Assembly: GCA_003244185.1 (NCBI GenBank)
Contig: QHBT01000008.1
Coordinates: forward strand, 1 to 64,000
Source of the DNA: Candidatus Dormiibacter spiritus
GTDB lineage: Bacteria; Chloroflexota; Dormibacteria; Dormibacterales; Dormibacteraceae
Direction: 5' to 3'
DNA length: 64,000 nucleotides
Shown here: positions 1-8,585 of the stretch, piece by piece
How positions within the stretch are numbered: position 1 is the stretch's first letter
Layout: every line of letters starts with the position of its first letter
The notes under the pieces: model-generated
Databases searched by the model: none
Told to the model about the DNA's origin: nothing
What the model saw: only the letters and a program-made list of their open reading frames with translations
Position numbers and translations under genes: made by a program

Positions 1-193
1 CTGGCGGAGCAGATCGGCTGAGGACTCAGGCCGGCCGCCAACCGCCTCGCCAGCGTCAGTGGTCGTCCCGGGGCAGGATCGGCCTATGGACAGCTCCACG
101 TCGGCTTCGGCAAGCACGCAGGGGCACGCAGTCGCCTCCGTCGTCAGCGCGCGAGGAGATCGATTGCGACCTCGAGTCGTTCGAGGTAAACGG

Positions 194-1165
194 ATGACTA
201 CTCACGAACCCATCTCGACGCCGTTTACCGCCTCCAGCACCGCGGACGAGGTGCTCCAGGGCGTCGACCTCACCGGCGTCCGCGCGATCGTGACGGGAGG
301 TTCCTCCGGCATCGGCATCGAAACCTCCCGTGCCCTGACCGCCGCGGGCGCGGAGGTGACGCTCGCCGTCCGGAACACGACCGCGGGCAACGCCGTCGCC
401 GAGACGATCGAGAAGTCGACCGGAGCGATCCGGCCCCGAGTCCTCCGGCTCGACCTCGCGGATAGGATCACCATCACACGCTTTGTCGAGGCGTGGGACG
501 GCCCGCTTCACCTGCTCGTCAACAATGCCGGGCTGGTCACCGGTGGCCTCGAACGAGCCCGGGAGGGCTGGGAGCTGCAATTCGCGACCAACCATCTCGG
601 CCACTTCGCCCTCGCCACCGGCCTTCACGACGCCCTGGCCCTAGGGGCGTCCGAACAGGACGGAGCACGGATCGTCTCACTCAGTTCGACGGCCCACATG
701 CGTTCCGGCATCGACTTCGATGACCTCCATTTCGAGCGTCGCAGCTACGACCCCCAGATCGCCTACGCCTAGTCGAAGACGGCGAACTCCCTGTTCGCCG
801 TCGAAGCGACCCGTCTCTGGGAGGCCGATGGCATCGTTGCCAACGCGGTGAACCCAGGCGGTGTGGCCACCGGACTGCAACGGAACTTCACGACACAGCA
901 GAAGGAGTCACTAGACGCTGCCGAGGCCGCCGGCGTCTTCGCATACAAAACCGTCCAACAGGGGGCCGCGACCAGCATCGTCGCGGCCGTCGCCCCGGAA
1001 TTCGCGCGAACGGGAGGCCACTACCTAGACGATGCACGGGAGGCCTACACCGTGCCGAACGATGCAGAACTCGCACAGCACCCACACGGCGTGAAGGAAT
1101 GGGCGCTCGATCCCGCTGCCGCTGAGCGCCTCTGGGTCGTATCGCTCGAGCTCATCCGGGCCTGA
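194..1165 (+). pseudogene. SDR-family oxidoreductase interrupted by an in-frame amber codon
   Basis: This is a short-chain dehydrogenase of the retinol-dehydrogenase-like type, a soluble NAD(P)-dependent oxidoreductase. The Rossmann motif TGGSSGIG lies near residue 34 and the NNAG motif near residue 112. ATG 194 is chosen because GAGGT lies just upstream. The frame reads to TAG at 770-772, then continues in the same frame with SKTANSLFAVE and a normal C-terminal half to 1165. The stop falls inside the catalytic YxxxK motif: Tyr and Lys are present as Y-A-stop-S-K, and family members usually have Gln or another residue there, so a single CAG-to-TAG change would explain it. Without readthrough the product lacks the catalytic Lys and should be dead. 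Sequencing error is the main alternative. The substrate cannot be read from sequence. Confidence 0.8.
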
Positions 1166-1449
1166 CCTCGGAGCTTTCGCCAGTGACATCTGACCCTGAG
1201 CGAATCGATTTCGGCGAGTCAGTGCGCGGTAAAGGTTCGGGCTTGCGAGACTGCTGCTGCGCTTCCGGAACGGCACGCGAACCGTAGTCCTAAAAGCTCC
1301 TCCCGCGTCGTCGAGTCCATGCGCAGGCGGGATCCGCGCTCAGCCTTTCGCGTAGTACTCGGCGCGGCCGCGAGCGATGCCTTTGGCTCCCAGGGCATGT
1401 CGGGGTGCGTCCGGTGGAGCTGGAGCTTAAGTGCCGGCTGGGCCCATGG
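1166..1449. other. Intergenic stretch, nothing recognised
   Basis: About 280 bases lie between the SDR remnant and the convergent ABC permease. The open frames here are short, overlap each other and have no recognisable protein signature. I see no strong hairpin followed by a T run. Confidence 0.5.
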
Positions 1450-2304
1450 CTACAGCGCGCGGCGGCGAAAGCCCCAGTAGGAGAGCCCGAACACGGCCAC
1501 CAGCCAGAGCACAGTCCAGAGCAGAAAAGCAGTTGCGGGCGGCTCGGTCGCCCCAAAGGGGTTGCCCGCCCCCGCGCTGCCTGTCGCCTTCAGGGCTGCG
1601 ATGACAGTGGCCGGCTCCATGGCAAAAACCGCTCCCCGCCAGAGAGCATCGGTGGGCAGCAGCAGCTTCATGATGAGACCGCCGGTGACGAGGCCATCGT
1701 TGTGGATGGCCTGTCCCACGCCGCCGACTATGCCGCCGATCCAAGCCATGAAGTAACCGACCAGGGCGATGATGCCACCAGTCATGCCGGCCAGGCGGGT
1801 GGAGAGCGCCAGGGCCAGGGTCATGAGGATGATTCCCTCACCCGCCACGTAGACGATCAGCTCGACCGGCCGCGGCGGCAGGTAACCGGTGGCCCACCAG
1901 AGCACCAGCAGCTCCAGGATGGCGGCGCCGGCGGCGTACATGACCACCAGCACCGCCAGGCCCAGCCACTTGCCCAGGACCACATCGAGCCTGCGGACCG
2001 GCCGCGCCAGGAGCGCGAGCAGCACTCCCGACTCGACATCGCTGGAGATCGTGGGGGAGGCCAGGAAGACCGAGCTCAGGGCCAGGACGCCTGCAAACAT
2101 GAAGACGATCACTATCAGGAGCTGGGAAGCGATGAGGCGGATCTGATAGTCAGGCAGCCGCTGGCCGTTGCCGGCTTCACCCAGCTTGGTGAAGCCCCAG
2201 CCGGTCAGGCCGATGATGACGAGCGTCAGGAGCAGGAGCGCGAGCAGCAGTCGCCGGCGGGATGCTTCCCAGACCGTAAGCTTGGCGATGGTCAGGGCCG
2301 CCAT
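1450..2304 (-). CDS. ABC-2 type transporter permease
   Basis: This is an integral membrane permease of about 284 residues with six probable hydrophobic segments: one near the N-terminus after a short basic start, one around residue 65, and the rest spread to the C-terminus, ending in an Arg-rich tail. The fold and the adjacent ATPase match ABC-2 exporters of the drug or lipid-efflux or nitrous-type. The start ATG (2304-2302) overlaps the ATPase stop codon as TGATG, which indicates translational coupling. It is the last gene of a four-gene minus-strand operon: ECF sigma, anti-sigma, ATPase, permease. The transported substrate is unknown. The operon suggests export switched on by the sigma/anti-sigma pair. 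Confidence 0.88.
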   Translation of the reverse strand: MAALTIAKLTVWEASRRRLLLALLLLTLVIIGLTGWGFTKLGEAGNGQRLPDYQIRLIASQLLIVIVFMFAGVLALSSVFLASPTISSDVESGVLLALLARPVRRLDVVLGKWLGLAVLVVMYAAGAAILELLVLWWATGYLPPRPVELIVYVAGEGIILMTLALALSTRLAGMTGGIIALVGYFMAWIGGIVGGVGQAIHNDGLVTGGLIMKLLLPTDALWRGAVFAMEPATVIAALKATGSAGAGNPFGATEPPATAFLLWTVLWLVAVFGLSYWGFRRRAL

Positions 2305-3251
2305 CAGGCCTGATGTCCCAGCAGTTCCAAGAAGCGGTCCTCCAGCGATTGGTGCCGCGGCTCCACAGCATAGACCCGGCCGCCAAGGCTCACGAGCCTC
2401 TCGACCAATTCGGGAATCCGTTCGGCCTCGAGTCCGTGGACTGTCAGCCACTGTCCGTCATCTTCCACGGTCCCGAAGCCTTGCAGAGAAGCTCGCTGCC
2501 GGCCGTCAAGCCCGCTCACGCGCACGCGGCAGGAACCGCCGCTCAGCAGCTCATCCAACCTGCCGCTGGCGATGACCCGGCCATGGTCCACCATGGCCAC
2601 CCGGTCGCAGACCATCTCTACCTCGCTGAGCAGGTGCGAGTTGAGGAAGACAGCAGTGCCCTGCTCGCGCAGCCCGTTCAGGATCTGTCGCACATCGTGG
2701 CGGCCGACAGGATCCAGAGCGCTGGTCGGTTCGTCCAGGAAGACAACCTCGGGCTGGCCGAGCAAAGCGACGGCGAGGCCAAGGCGCTGCTGCATGCCCT
2801 TCGAGTAGGTCCCGACTCTGGCGCTGGCGCGCTCCTGCAGGTCCACTGTGCGCAGGACCCTGTCTATCTCGAGCCGCCAGGCTGACCGAGGCAGCCGTGC
2901 GAGCTCGCAATGGACGCCGAGCACCTCGCGGGCGGAGAGCCAGGGCTGGTAGCGGAACAGCTCAGGCATATATCCAACCCGGCGCCTGACCTCCAGATCA
3001 CCCAGCGGCCGGCCGAGCAGTGACCCCTCGCCGGAGGTGGGGGCGACGAGCCCCAGGAGAAGCTTCACGCCTGTGGTCTTGCCGGCGCCGTTCGGCCCCA
3101 GAAAGCCGAAGATCTCCCCCCGAGGGACTGTCATCGTCAGACCGGCGAGCGCCAGGCTGCCGCCGTAGGACTTGGTCAGCTCGACACAATGAATTGCCGG
3201 CGAGGCGGCGGCCACAGTGGCCGCCGCCTGCCTCTCCTGCAGATCTACCAA
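2304..3251 (-). CDS. ABC transporter ATP-binding protein (ABC-2 exporter type)
   Basis: This 315-residue cytoplasmic ATPase should drive the permease encoded directly downstream. Visible motifs are Walker A GPNGAGKTT (about residues 52-60), signature YSKGMQQRLG, Walker B VVFLDEPT followed by SALDP, and the switch His in NSHLLSEVE. A C-terminal extension of about 90 residues after the nucleotide-binding domain is typical of the CcmA/DrrA-like class. It lies 13 nt downstream of the anti-sigma gene and overlaps the permease start by one base. Confidence 0.92.
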   Translation of the reverse strand: MVDLQERQAAATVAAASPAIHCVELTKSYGGSLALAGLTMTVPRGEIFGFLGPNGAGKTTGVKLLLGLVAPTSGEGSLLGRPLGDLEVRRRVGYMPELFRYQPWLSAREVLGVHCELARLPRSAWRLEIDRVLRTVDLQERASARVGTYSKGMQQRLGLAVALLGQPEVVFLDEPTSALDPVGRHDVRQILNGLREQGTAVFLNSHLLSEVEMVCDRVAMVDHGRVIASGRLDELLSGGSCRVRVSGLDGRQRASLQGFGTVEDDGQWLTVHGLEAERIPELVERLVSLGGRVYAVEPRHQSLEDRFLELLGHQA

Positions 3252-3264
3252 CTGACTGGAAACG

Positions 3265-4416
3265 CTACTTGAAGCTCAGTCCGTCGGCCGTCTTGACTGC
3301 GCTGTCCGCCGACAGCAGGCCGGCCACCGCGTACACGGTCGAGCTCTTCTTGTCGATCCAGATCACGCCCCCACCCAGGCCCGTGTTGTCGCCGATAGCA
3401 GTTCCCTGGATGCCATGCACAGTTGCCGGGTGTGCGGATGCCATGTCCACCGGGATGGGCAGCGGCAGGTTGCCGGCCGGGCTGTCGAAGCCGTTGATCA
3501 AGTCCTTCAGCGGCTGGCTGAGACTGGGATCGCTGGCCAGCAGCGCCTTCTTGACGTCACTCACGCTGACGCCGTTGGACGTCACCTTGGGCGACCGCAT
3601 TTCCGCGATGGCCAGTACCGGGCCGACCTGGCTGGCGATCTCCTGCGGCGTCGTCTTGGAGCCATCGGCAGTCTTTCCCGCCTGCGCCGCCTTGTTGAGG
3701 TCGCCCACTACGGCCACCTCAGCCGGTCCCACCTGGACCGTCAGAGTGGTTCCCCTGAGCTTGGCTGGAGCGTTGGCATTGAACGTCACTGAGCCGGTGG
3801 CGCCTGCCATGGCCGCGTAGGTGACCGGTTGATTGGCGAACTCCTGCGGCAGCTTGGATGTGTCGACCTTCAGCGCCGGCAGTCCAGAGATCTTGGCTGC
3901 TTCAGCGGCAGTCTCCGCCTGCTGCAGCTGCGGCTGGCTCACCCACTTGACGTCACCCCAGCGGGCGAACGCCTGCAGGCTGTTCATATCAGACTGTGTG
4001 GGCTTGCCCACGCTGACGGTCTGCACCTGGCTGGGCTCGAACACTTGCCGTACGTTCTGGGCGATCGGGGTGGCGGCCACTGTGGCCACCAAGCCCACCG
4101 CCAAAACTCCTGCCAGCGCCGGCTTCCGCCAGCTACTGACCTGCGCCTGCGGCCAGACCGCTGACCGCAACCGCTGCAGCGTTGAGGGATTTCCCTGGCC
4201 GGCGAGCTTGGAGTTGAAGCGAACCAGTGCCGCCTCAGGGTCAACTGTCACGCCGGGCACGGCCAGGGCGGCAGCCACGCCGCGAGTCGTTGCGGCGATG
4301 TCGCTCAAGCGTTCCTGGCAGGCGGCGCAGCCGTTGTAGTGAGTTCGCTCGGCTTCGCTGAGAGCGAGAGGCTCGTCGTAGAGGCGACGGACGGTTCCGT
4401 CAGGCAGGTGTGACAC
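3265..4416 (-). CDS. Membrane anti-sigma factor with zinc-finger-like N-terminus
   Basis: This 383-residue protein carries an N-terminal H-x3-C-x2-C element (HYNGCAAC, residues 26-33) typical of ZAS-type anti-sigma domains. A single transmembrane segment follows near residues 100-118 (LAGVLAVGLVATVAATPIA), then a long predicted extracytoplasmic domain of about 260 residues with no family I recognise. The start overlaps the end of the sigma gene by 17 bases, which supports pairing. The expected role is to hold the ECF sigma at the membrane until an external signal is sensed. The large exported domain is a candidate ligand or surface-stress sensor. Its function is inferred from architecture and position. 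Confidence 0.85.
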   Translation of the reverse strand: MSHLPDGTVRRLYDEPLALSEAERTHYNGCAACQERLSDIAATTRGVAAALAVPGVTVDPEAALVRFNSKLAGQGNPSTLQRLRSAVWPQAQVSSWRKPALAGVLAVGLVATVAATPIAQNVRQVFEPSQVQTVSVGKPTQSDMNSLQAFARWGDVKWVSQPQLQQAETAAEAAKISGLPALKVDTSKLPQEFANQPVTYAAMAGATGSVTFNANAPAKLRGTTLTVQVGPAEVAVVGDLNKAAQAGKTADGSKTTPQEIASQVGPVLAIAEMRSPKVTSNGVSVSDVKKALLASDPSLSQPLKDLINGFDSPAGNLPLPIPVDMASAHPATVHGIQGTAIGDNTGLGGGVIWIDKKSSTVYAVAGLLSADSAVKTADGLSFK

Positions 4417-4960
4417 GGTTCAGCTCCTTCAGCAGTGATTGCTCGGCACGTCGCAAGAGCGTGCCAATCTGGTTGGTGCCCACTCCCAGGGCGGCACCTA
4501 TCTCGACGTAGGAAAGTCCGCTGTAGCGCAGAGCGAGAAGGGAGGCGGGCTTGGTGGAGAGCCGGCTCAGCGCTTGCCGCACCCGCCGACGTTCCTCGTT
4601 GACGACCAGCACGTCCTGCGGATCGGGCGGCGTGTCGGTGCGGAGATTGGCGTCGTTGACCTCCCGGCGCTCCCGCCGCTTGCGGGAGCGGATCCGGTTC
4701 AGGGCAGTGTGGACGGCGGCCCGTTGCAGCCAGGCCGGGGCGTAGCCGGCGTCCGCTGGGTGCTTGCGGTGAAAGTCCAAGAAGACTTCCTGCGCCACGT
4801 CCTCAGCTTCCTGGCGATCGGCCAGGACGCGGTTGGCCACTGCCACGACCTTCCCGTACTCGGCCAGGAAGAGGGACTCGAACGAGTCTGGCGCCGTCCG
4901 CACTGCGGCGCCCCGGTCGGCGGGCTCTTCGCCCATGGGCTTCACGGATCTCGCTTTCAC
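4400..4960 (-). CDS. ECF-type RNA polymerase sigma factor
   Basis: This 186-residue sigma-70 family factor has only regions 2 and 4. Region 2 contains the AEDVAQEVFLDFHRK segment and the RIRSRKRRERRE promoter-melting stretch. Region 4 contains YVEIGAALGVGTNQIGTLLRRAEQSL, with the helix-turn-helix near the C-terminus. The first gene of the operon, it is followed by its probable anti-sigma and an ABC exporter. The start is uncertain: GTG 4960, an internal GTG at residue 6, or ATG at residue 9 are all possible, and none has a convincing ribosome-binding site. Confidence 0.9.
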   Translation of the reverse strand: MKARSVKPMGEEPADRGAAVRTAPDSFESLFLAEYGKVVAVANRVLADRQEAEDVAQEVFLDFHRKHPADAGYAPAWLQRAAVHTALNRIRSRKRRERREVNDANLRTDTPPDPQDVLVVNEERRRVRQALSRLSTKPASLLALRYSGLSYVEIGAALGVGTNQIGTLLRRAEQSLLKELNRVTPA

Positions 4961-5083
4961 TGCTAAGGAGGCACCACTGCCCAGTTGGATTGTGACGTAT
5001 CGGCCTCGGGAAGGTGGGCGACCCCAGCGGTCCTGCCGGGCGTTCTTACCGCGGCGCGCGACGGCGGCTTAGAGTTCGCGGTT

Positions 5084-5317
5084 ATGGATAGCGTCGTTCG
5101 GGCTGCGTGGACGGCGATCGATCAGCGAGATTGGGACACGCTGAAGCCGCTACTCCATCCCTATCTTCACTGGACTGGCCAAGACGGTCAAGCGGTTCGC
5201 GGGCGGACCAATGTGCTGGCCAGGCTTGCCCTCACCCATCCCACGGGGCCGCCGTCAGAGCATGAGCTGCGCGATGGTCAGATCTATCGCTGGGTGGAGA
5301 GTCATTGGTCAACGTGA
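5084..5317 (+). CDS. SnoaL/NTF2-like small protein
   Basis: This 77-residue protein resembles a short NTF2-like (SnoaL/DUF4440-type) fold: an N-terminal helix with AAWTAIDQRDWDTLKPLLHP, then LHWTGQDGQAVRGRTNVLARL. It is shorter than usual family members (100-130 residues), so it may be a minimal or truncated version. A -10-like TAGAGT at 5070-5075 lies 8 nt before ATG 5084, which suggests a leaderless transcript. It is convergent with the ferritin-like gene. No catalytic function can be assigned. Confidence 0.6.
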   Translation: MDSVVRAAWTAIDQRDWDTLKPLLHPYLHWTGQDGQAVRGRTNVLARLALTHPTGPPSEHELRDGQIYRWVESHWST

Positions 5318-5346
5318 GTGTCTCGCCCACTCGGGGATAGGACCAC

Positions 5347-6279
5347 TTAGTCGCCGTCCTCTGCTGTGTTGATGTACGGCAGCTGGAACTGGATCTTGTC
5401 GGCGATGTGCTGGTAGTAACCGCCGTCCTTGAGGTTGATGGGAACGTACCTGAAGTCGTTTCCAGGCCTTGGGCTCAGGTAGCCGGCGGCCTTCGCCAGG
5501 TCTGCCGCATCCGGCACCGACTCCACGAAGACGGGCGCAAAGGCCCAGTTGTCGGACGGGCTGGTCGGCAGCGTGCCGGGACCGATATCGACCTTGCCGA
5601 AGGGGCCGTCAGAGAAGGGGATGTTGCTGTTCGGGATGGTGTCGATGCCGTGGTTGGCGAGGATCTGACGGCCCAGTGCCCGGTGCTCGGACTCAATCAC
5701 CGCGATCTGCGCTGCGATCTGGGCGAGCCGGGGCTGATTATTCGGCGGCGACGCCAGCTCTCTGACCGCGGCCAGGAAGGCGGAGTCGAACACCCCCTCC
5801 AACTGCTGCTGGGCGAAGATGAACTCGTCCAGCTCCGCGAAGGTGTCGTCAGCTTTGGGGAAGCTGAAATGAGTGGCGGTCGGGATGACAGGCATTCCGG
5901 TCACGGCGGCGAACAGCTCGTGGTGGATCTGCTCCTCGATGCCGGCTGCAGCCAGCGCCTCGATCTCGCTCTGGCGCAGAGCCGGCTTGAGCTTCCCCGC
6001 CCGGGCGGTTCTGACAATGTTCCGGTAGAGCGTGATCGCCAGCTGTTCAGCGGTCTCCGCGACTATGAAGATGGTCTTGATGTCGGTCACCTCGTCCGGC
6101 ACCACACTGAGCTTCGCGACCGTGTCAGACGCCGAGTCTGCGGCGAAAGCCGGGGTGGCTGTCAGAAGCGGGCCGCCGACCGCGACAGCGCCCGCAGCCA
6201 GCATTCCGGTTCGTAGGACGTCGCGGCGGGACGCGACCATGTCGAGCAGCCGGCGGGTTCCTTCGGGACGGTATTCCAT
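5347..6279 (-). CDS. Tat-exported ferritin-like domain protein
   Basis: This 310-residue protein has a twin-arginine signal (SRRDVLRTGMLAAGAVAVGG, around residues 17-36) ending near ATPAFA. It then has a ferritin-like four-helix bundle with candidate di-metal ligands in AETAEQ, EEQIHHE and ESEHRALG. Family members of this secreted ferritin_2/DUF4439-like class are of uncertain function, with oxidative-stress or metal roles suggested. A good Shine-Dalgarno (GGAGGAAA) precedes ATG 6279. It is divergent from a LuxR-type regulator, a possible but unproven controller. Confidence 0.85.
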   Translation of the reverse strand: MEYRPEGTRRLLDMVASRRDVLRTGMLAAGAVAVGGPLLTATPAFAADSASDTVAKLSVVPDEVTDIKTIFIVAETAEQLAITLYRNIVRTARAGKLKPALRQSEIEALAAAGIEEQIHHELFAAVTGMPVIPTATHFSFPKADDTFAELDEFIFAQQQLEGVFDSAFLAAVRELASPPNNQPRLAQIAAQIAVIESEHRALGRQILANHGIDTIPNSNIPFSDGPFGKVDIGPGTLPTSPSDNWAFAPVFVESVPDAADLAKAAGYLSPRPGNDFRYVPINLKDGGYYQHIADKIQFQLPYINTAEDGD

Positions 6280-6495
6280 GAGTTTCCTCCAATCTCCATC
6301 GATCGACTTAGTTCCAGCACTGCCGGTGGGTCACGTCGTCGCGTATCTGCCCTAGCAAGCTTGTGGCCGCCAAGGTTTCCCCACATCCTCCAGACGAACG
6401 ATTCGACACCTACCTAGGCAGCATTTCCGATGTCCATTCCCGGCTCTCCCTTCGTATAGAGCGAGGTGGGGGGATTGAGCCATCGAGGGTCGGCT

Positions 6496-7326
6496 GTGAA
6501 CAATTCGTTACAGCAGCTCGCCACGGTGTTGAGATCCCTCGCCCAGCCAAATGTCCTGGATGTCTCGGGCCGGCTGCTCGACACCCTGCCGGTGGCAGTT
6601 CTGCTCACTGACTGCTCACCGGCGTTTCGCTGCCAGTACGGCAACGCTGTCTGGCGCAGCTGGGCCTCACAGGACACGCGGAGTCTCGAGAATCGACCAC
6701 TGGCGGAGTTGTTGGCGACAACCGAGCGGAAAGGCCTCTTGGCAGTGGTCCGTCAGGTCCGTGCTACCGGGCAGCCTGGCCGGCATCGGGGCTACCTCCA
6801 CTCAGAACGACGGGGAGCCGCCACCGCCGTCGCGGCTGCCCCCACAGTCTGGGAGTGTGAGGTATATCCACTCACCCCAGAGGGACAGGCTTCGACTCAC
6901 CTCCTGATGCTTTTCAGTGAAGTGACCGACCATCCAGCCGACCTGCCTCAGAGGACGGCCCGAGTCCTACGTCCAACCGGCGTGGTGCAGCTCGAACAGG
7001 CGAGGCGAAGCCTGCTCAGTGACCGGGAGCAGCAGGTGGCCGATCTGGTGGCCCAGGGCCTGAACAATCTCGCCATCGCTAGGCGTCTGTTCCTGAGCCG
7101 GACCACTGTCGCGACTCACGTGGTTCACATTCTGAACAAGCTCGGATTCAGCTCGCGCGTCCAGATCGCCGGTTGGGTGGTCGAGGAGCGGCTGAAGGAG
7201 GTTGGCAAGGAAGTGTTGCCTGAACGGCGGCGTTTCGCCAACCTCCATGCGCTGGGCGACGTGGCAGTCATCCAGCATTACAGCCAGCGCGGCGCGACGG
7301 CGCGCGTCCCCACCGCCGACAGCTGA
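6496..7326 (+). CDS. PAS-like sensor with LuxR-type DNA-binding domain
   Basis: The protein has about 276 residues from GTG 6496, chosen because GAGGG lies five bases upstream. An earlier in-frame GTG at 6466 is possible. The N-terminal half looks like a PAS-type sensor (LDTLPVAVLLTDCSPAFRCQYGNAVW). The C-terminal LuxR/GerE helix-turn-helix reads LSDREQQVADLVAQGLNNLA followed by IARRLFLSRTTVATHVVHIL. There is no receiver domain, so the ligand is probably small and cytoplasmic. It is transcribed divergently from the ferritin-like gene across about 215 bases. Confidence 0.85.
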   Translation: MNNSLQQLATVLRSLAQPNVLDVSGRLLDTLPVAVLLTDCSPAFRCQYGNAVWRSWASQDTRSLENRPLAELLATTERKGLLAVVRQVRATGQPGRHRGYLHSERRGAATAVAAAPTVWECEVYPLTPEGQASTHLLMLFSEVTDHPADLPQRTARVLRPTGVVQLEQARRSLLSDREQQVADLVAQGLNNLAIARRLFLSRTTVATHVVHILNKLGFSSRVQIAGWVVEERLKEVGKEVLPERRRFANLHALGDVAVIQHYSQRGATARVPTADS

Positions 7327-7364
7327 TCGAAGCGGGCCGGGTTTGACTAGCCTCGCGAGTGCGT

Positions 7365-7649
7365 CTAAGCCGGTTCGACGGCGGAGCTGGGAAAGAGCTG
7401 CCTCAGCAGGGTTCGAAACCGCATAGCCAGCGGCTCACCGCGGCTTGGGGGAGGGGCGTGGCCCTGGCGGGGCGCTGAGCGGGAGTCTTCATCGAGCACC
7501 TCCTGGCAGAGCTCGATGCACCTGTCACAGATGTACACGCCCGGGCCGGCGACGAGCTTGCGCACCTGGTCTTGACGCTTGCCGCAGAACGAACACCGGG
7601 TGGAGCGGCGGCGGCGCTCTCGTTCGAGGTCATGCTCCTTCCGATCCAT
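7365..7649 (-). CDS. Stand-alone ClpX-type C4 zinc-finger protein
   Basis: This 94-residue protein contains [18 protein letters not shown] then [15 protein letters not shown], a C-x2-C...C-x2-C zinc site that matches the N-terminal zinc-binding domain of the ClpX unfoldase. The AAA+ motor is entirely absent. In ClpX this domain dimerises and recruits adaptors and substrates. A free copy could act as an adaptor or competitor, which is inference. It lies 44 nt downstream of the DUF2419 gene on the same strand and may be its last operon member. Confidence 0.8.
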   Translation of the reverse strand: MDRKEHDLERERRRRSTRCSFCGKRQDQVRKLVAGPGVYICDRCIELCQEVLDEDSRSAPRQGHAPPPSRGEPLAMRFRTLLRQLFPSSAVEPA

Positions 7650-7693
7650 GCCTTGAGCTTAGCCAGCGGCGCATGTACGGGAAGCCGCTGACC

Positions 7694-8539
7694 TCAGTAG
7701 TAAATTCCGCGCACGCGGTGATAGGGCGACATGGGGAAGGTCTCCTGGGCGAGGTGCCAGAGCAGCCAGTCGAGCTCGACCGACGTGAGCTGGCGGCCCC
7801 GGTCGGTCAGCTCTTGGCGCAGGCGCTCGACCGCCACTACAGTGGCGGCTCGGATCTCCACCTCCGCCGGCTCGCCGCTCCGCAGCTCCACCCAGCCGTC
7901 CACCCGCGCGGCCAGCGGGGACGAATACTCGAGGGCGCCCAGATGACGCAGCACCTGGGGCAGCTTGTAGTCGGCAAAGCAGGTCAGCTGATCGAGGTCG
8001 GGAAAGCCGGCCAGGCCGGCGGCGTGCAGGTCGGCGGCGACAATTTGCGCCCGCTTCAGGAAGGGGACCTCCCGACCTTCATAGCCGGACACATCGCGGT
8101 AGCTGTCGAGTCGTTCGCCGAAATTGCGGGCAGTGTCGACGGCGGCTTCGCCCACCAGCCCGTCGTAGCCGTGGTGGCCGAGCTCATTCAGCGCCTGCGC
8201 CCGCTCGGCGAGCATGGGGAAAGGCCCCAGCAGCCTGCCCAGAGTCTCGGCGTCGATCGCCACCAGCGAATCGGGGTCCTCCAAGTCAGTGCCGGCGCGG
8301 TAGACGTCACGCAGGCGCTCGGCCATTTGCGTGTACCCGCCCGGCCTCTGTCCCGTCCAGCCCCCGGGCAGCCAGAAGGAGAAGTTGATAGTGTCCAGCA
8401 CCATGAGATAGCGGCGGGCGCGCTCGGGCTCGTCAGCGAAATGGCTGACGCCGTCCCATGCCGGCAGCGGCCGTTTCCGCACCGTCTCCGCTGCCGTCGC
8501 GAGATCCCCCAAGCGAACGTCGCGCGCGCGCCCCACCAC
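7694..8539 (-). CDS. qng1: Queuosine 5'-phosphate N-glycosylase/hydrolase (DUF2419)
   Basis: This 281-residue protein matches the DUF2419/Qng1 family, which releases the base queuine from queuosine 5'-monophosphate so that a transglycosylase can reuse it. Family segments visible are WDGVSHFAD, YLMVLDTINFSFW, CFADYKLPQVLRHLG and AEVEIRAATVVAVERL. The first standard start is GTG 8539. However, in-frame codons upstream encode DPLGVRSACAWVVGRARDVR, which looks like the normal family N-terminus, so initiation may occur upstream at a non-standard codon. It sits 46 nt after the EVE-domain gene and about 1.3 kb from the divergent tgt, which is strong context for queuine salvage. Confidence 0.85.
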   Translation of the reverse strand: MVGRARDVRLGDLATAAETVRKRPLPAWDGVSHFADEPERARRYLMVLDTINFSFWLPGGWTGQRPGGYTQMAERLRDVYRAGTDLEDPDSLVAIDAETLGRLLGPFPMLAERAQALNELGHHGYDGLVGEAAVDTARNFGERLDSYRDVSGYEGREVPFLKRAQIVAADLHAAGLAGFPDLDQLTCFADYKLPQVLRHLGALEYSSPLAARVDGWVELRSGEPAEVEIRAATVVAVERLRQELTDRGRQLTSVELDWLLWHLAQETFPMSPYHRVRGIYY

Positions 8540-8585
8540 CCAGGCGCAGGCGCTCCGAACTCCGAGCGGATCCCCCGCGTGCGAC

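Noticed and set aside
1405-2313. Long plus-strand frame over the ABC permease
   Set aside because: It is rich in Gln, Asp and Arg with no domain, while the minus strand encodes a recognisable six-helix permease.
7405-7425. GGTTCGAAA motif considered as a tRNA T-loop
   Set aside because: No acceptor stem, D-arm or anticodon arm can be placed around it, and it lies inside the zinc-finger gene. Similar motifs at 23633 and 45982 are inside coding regions.
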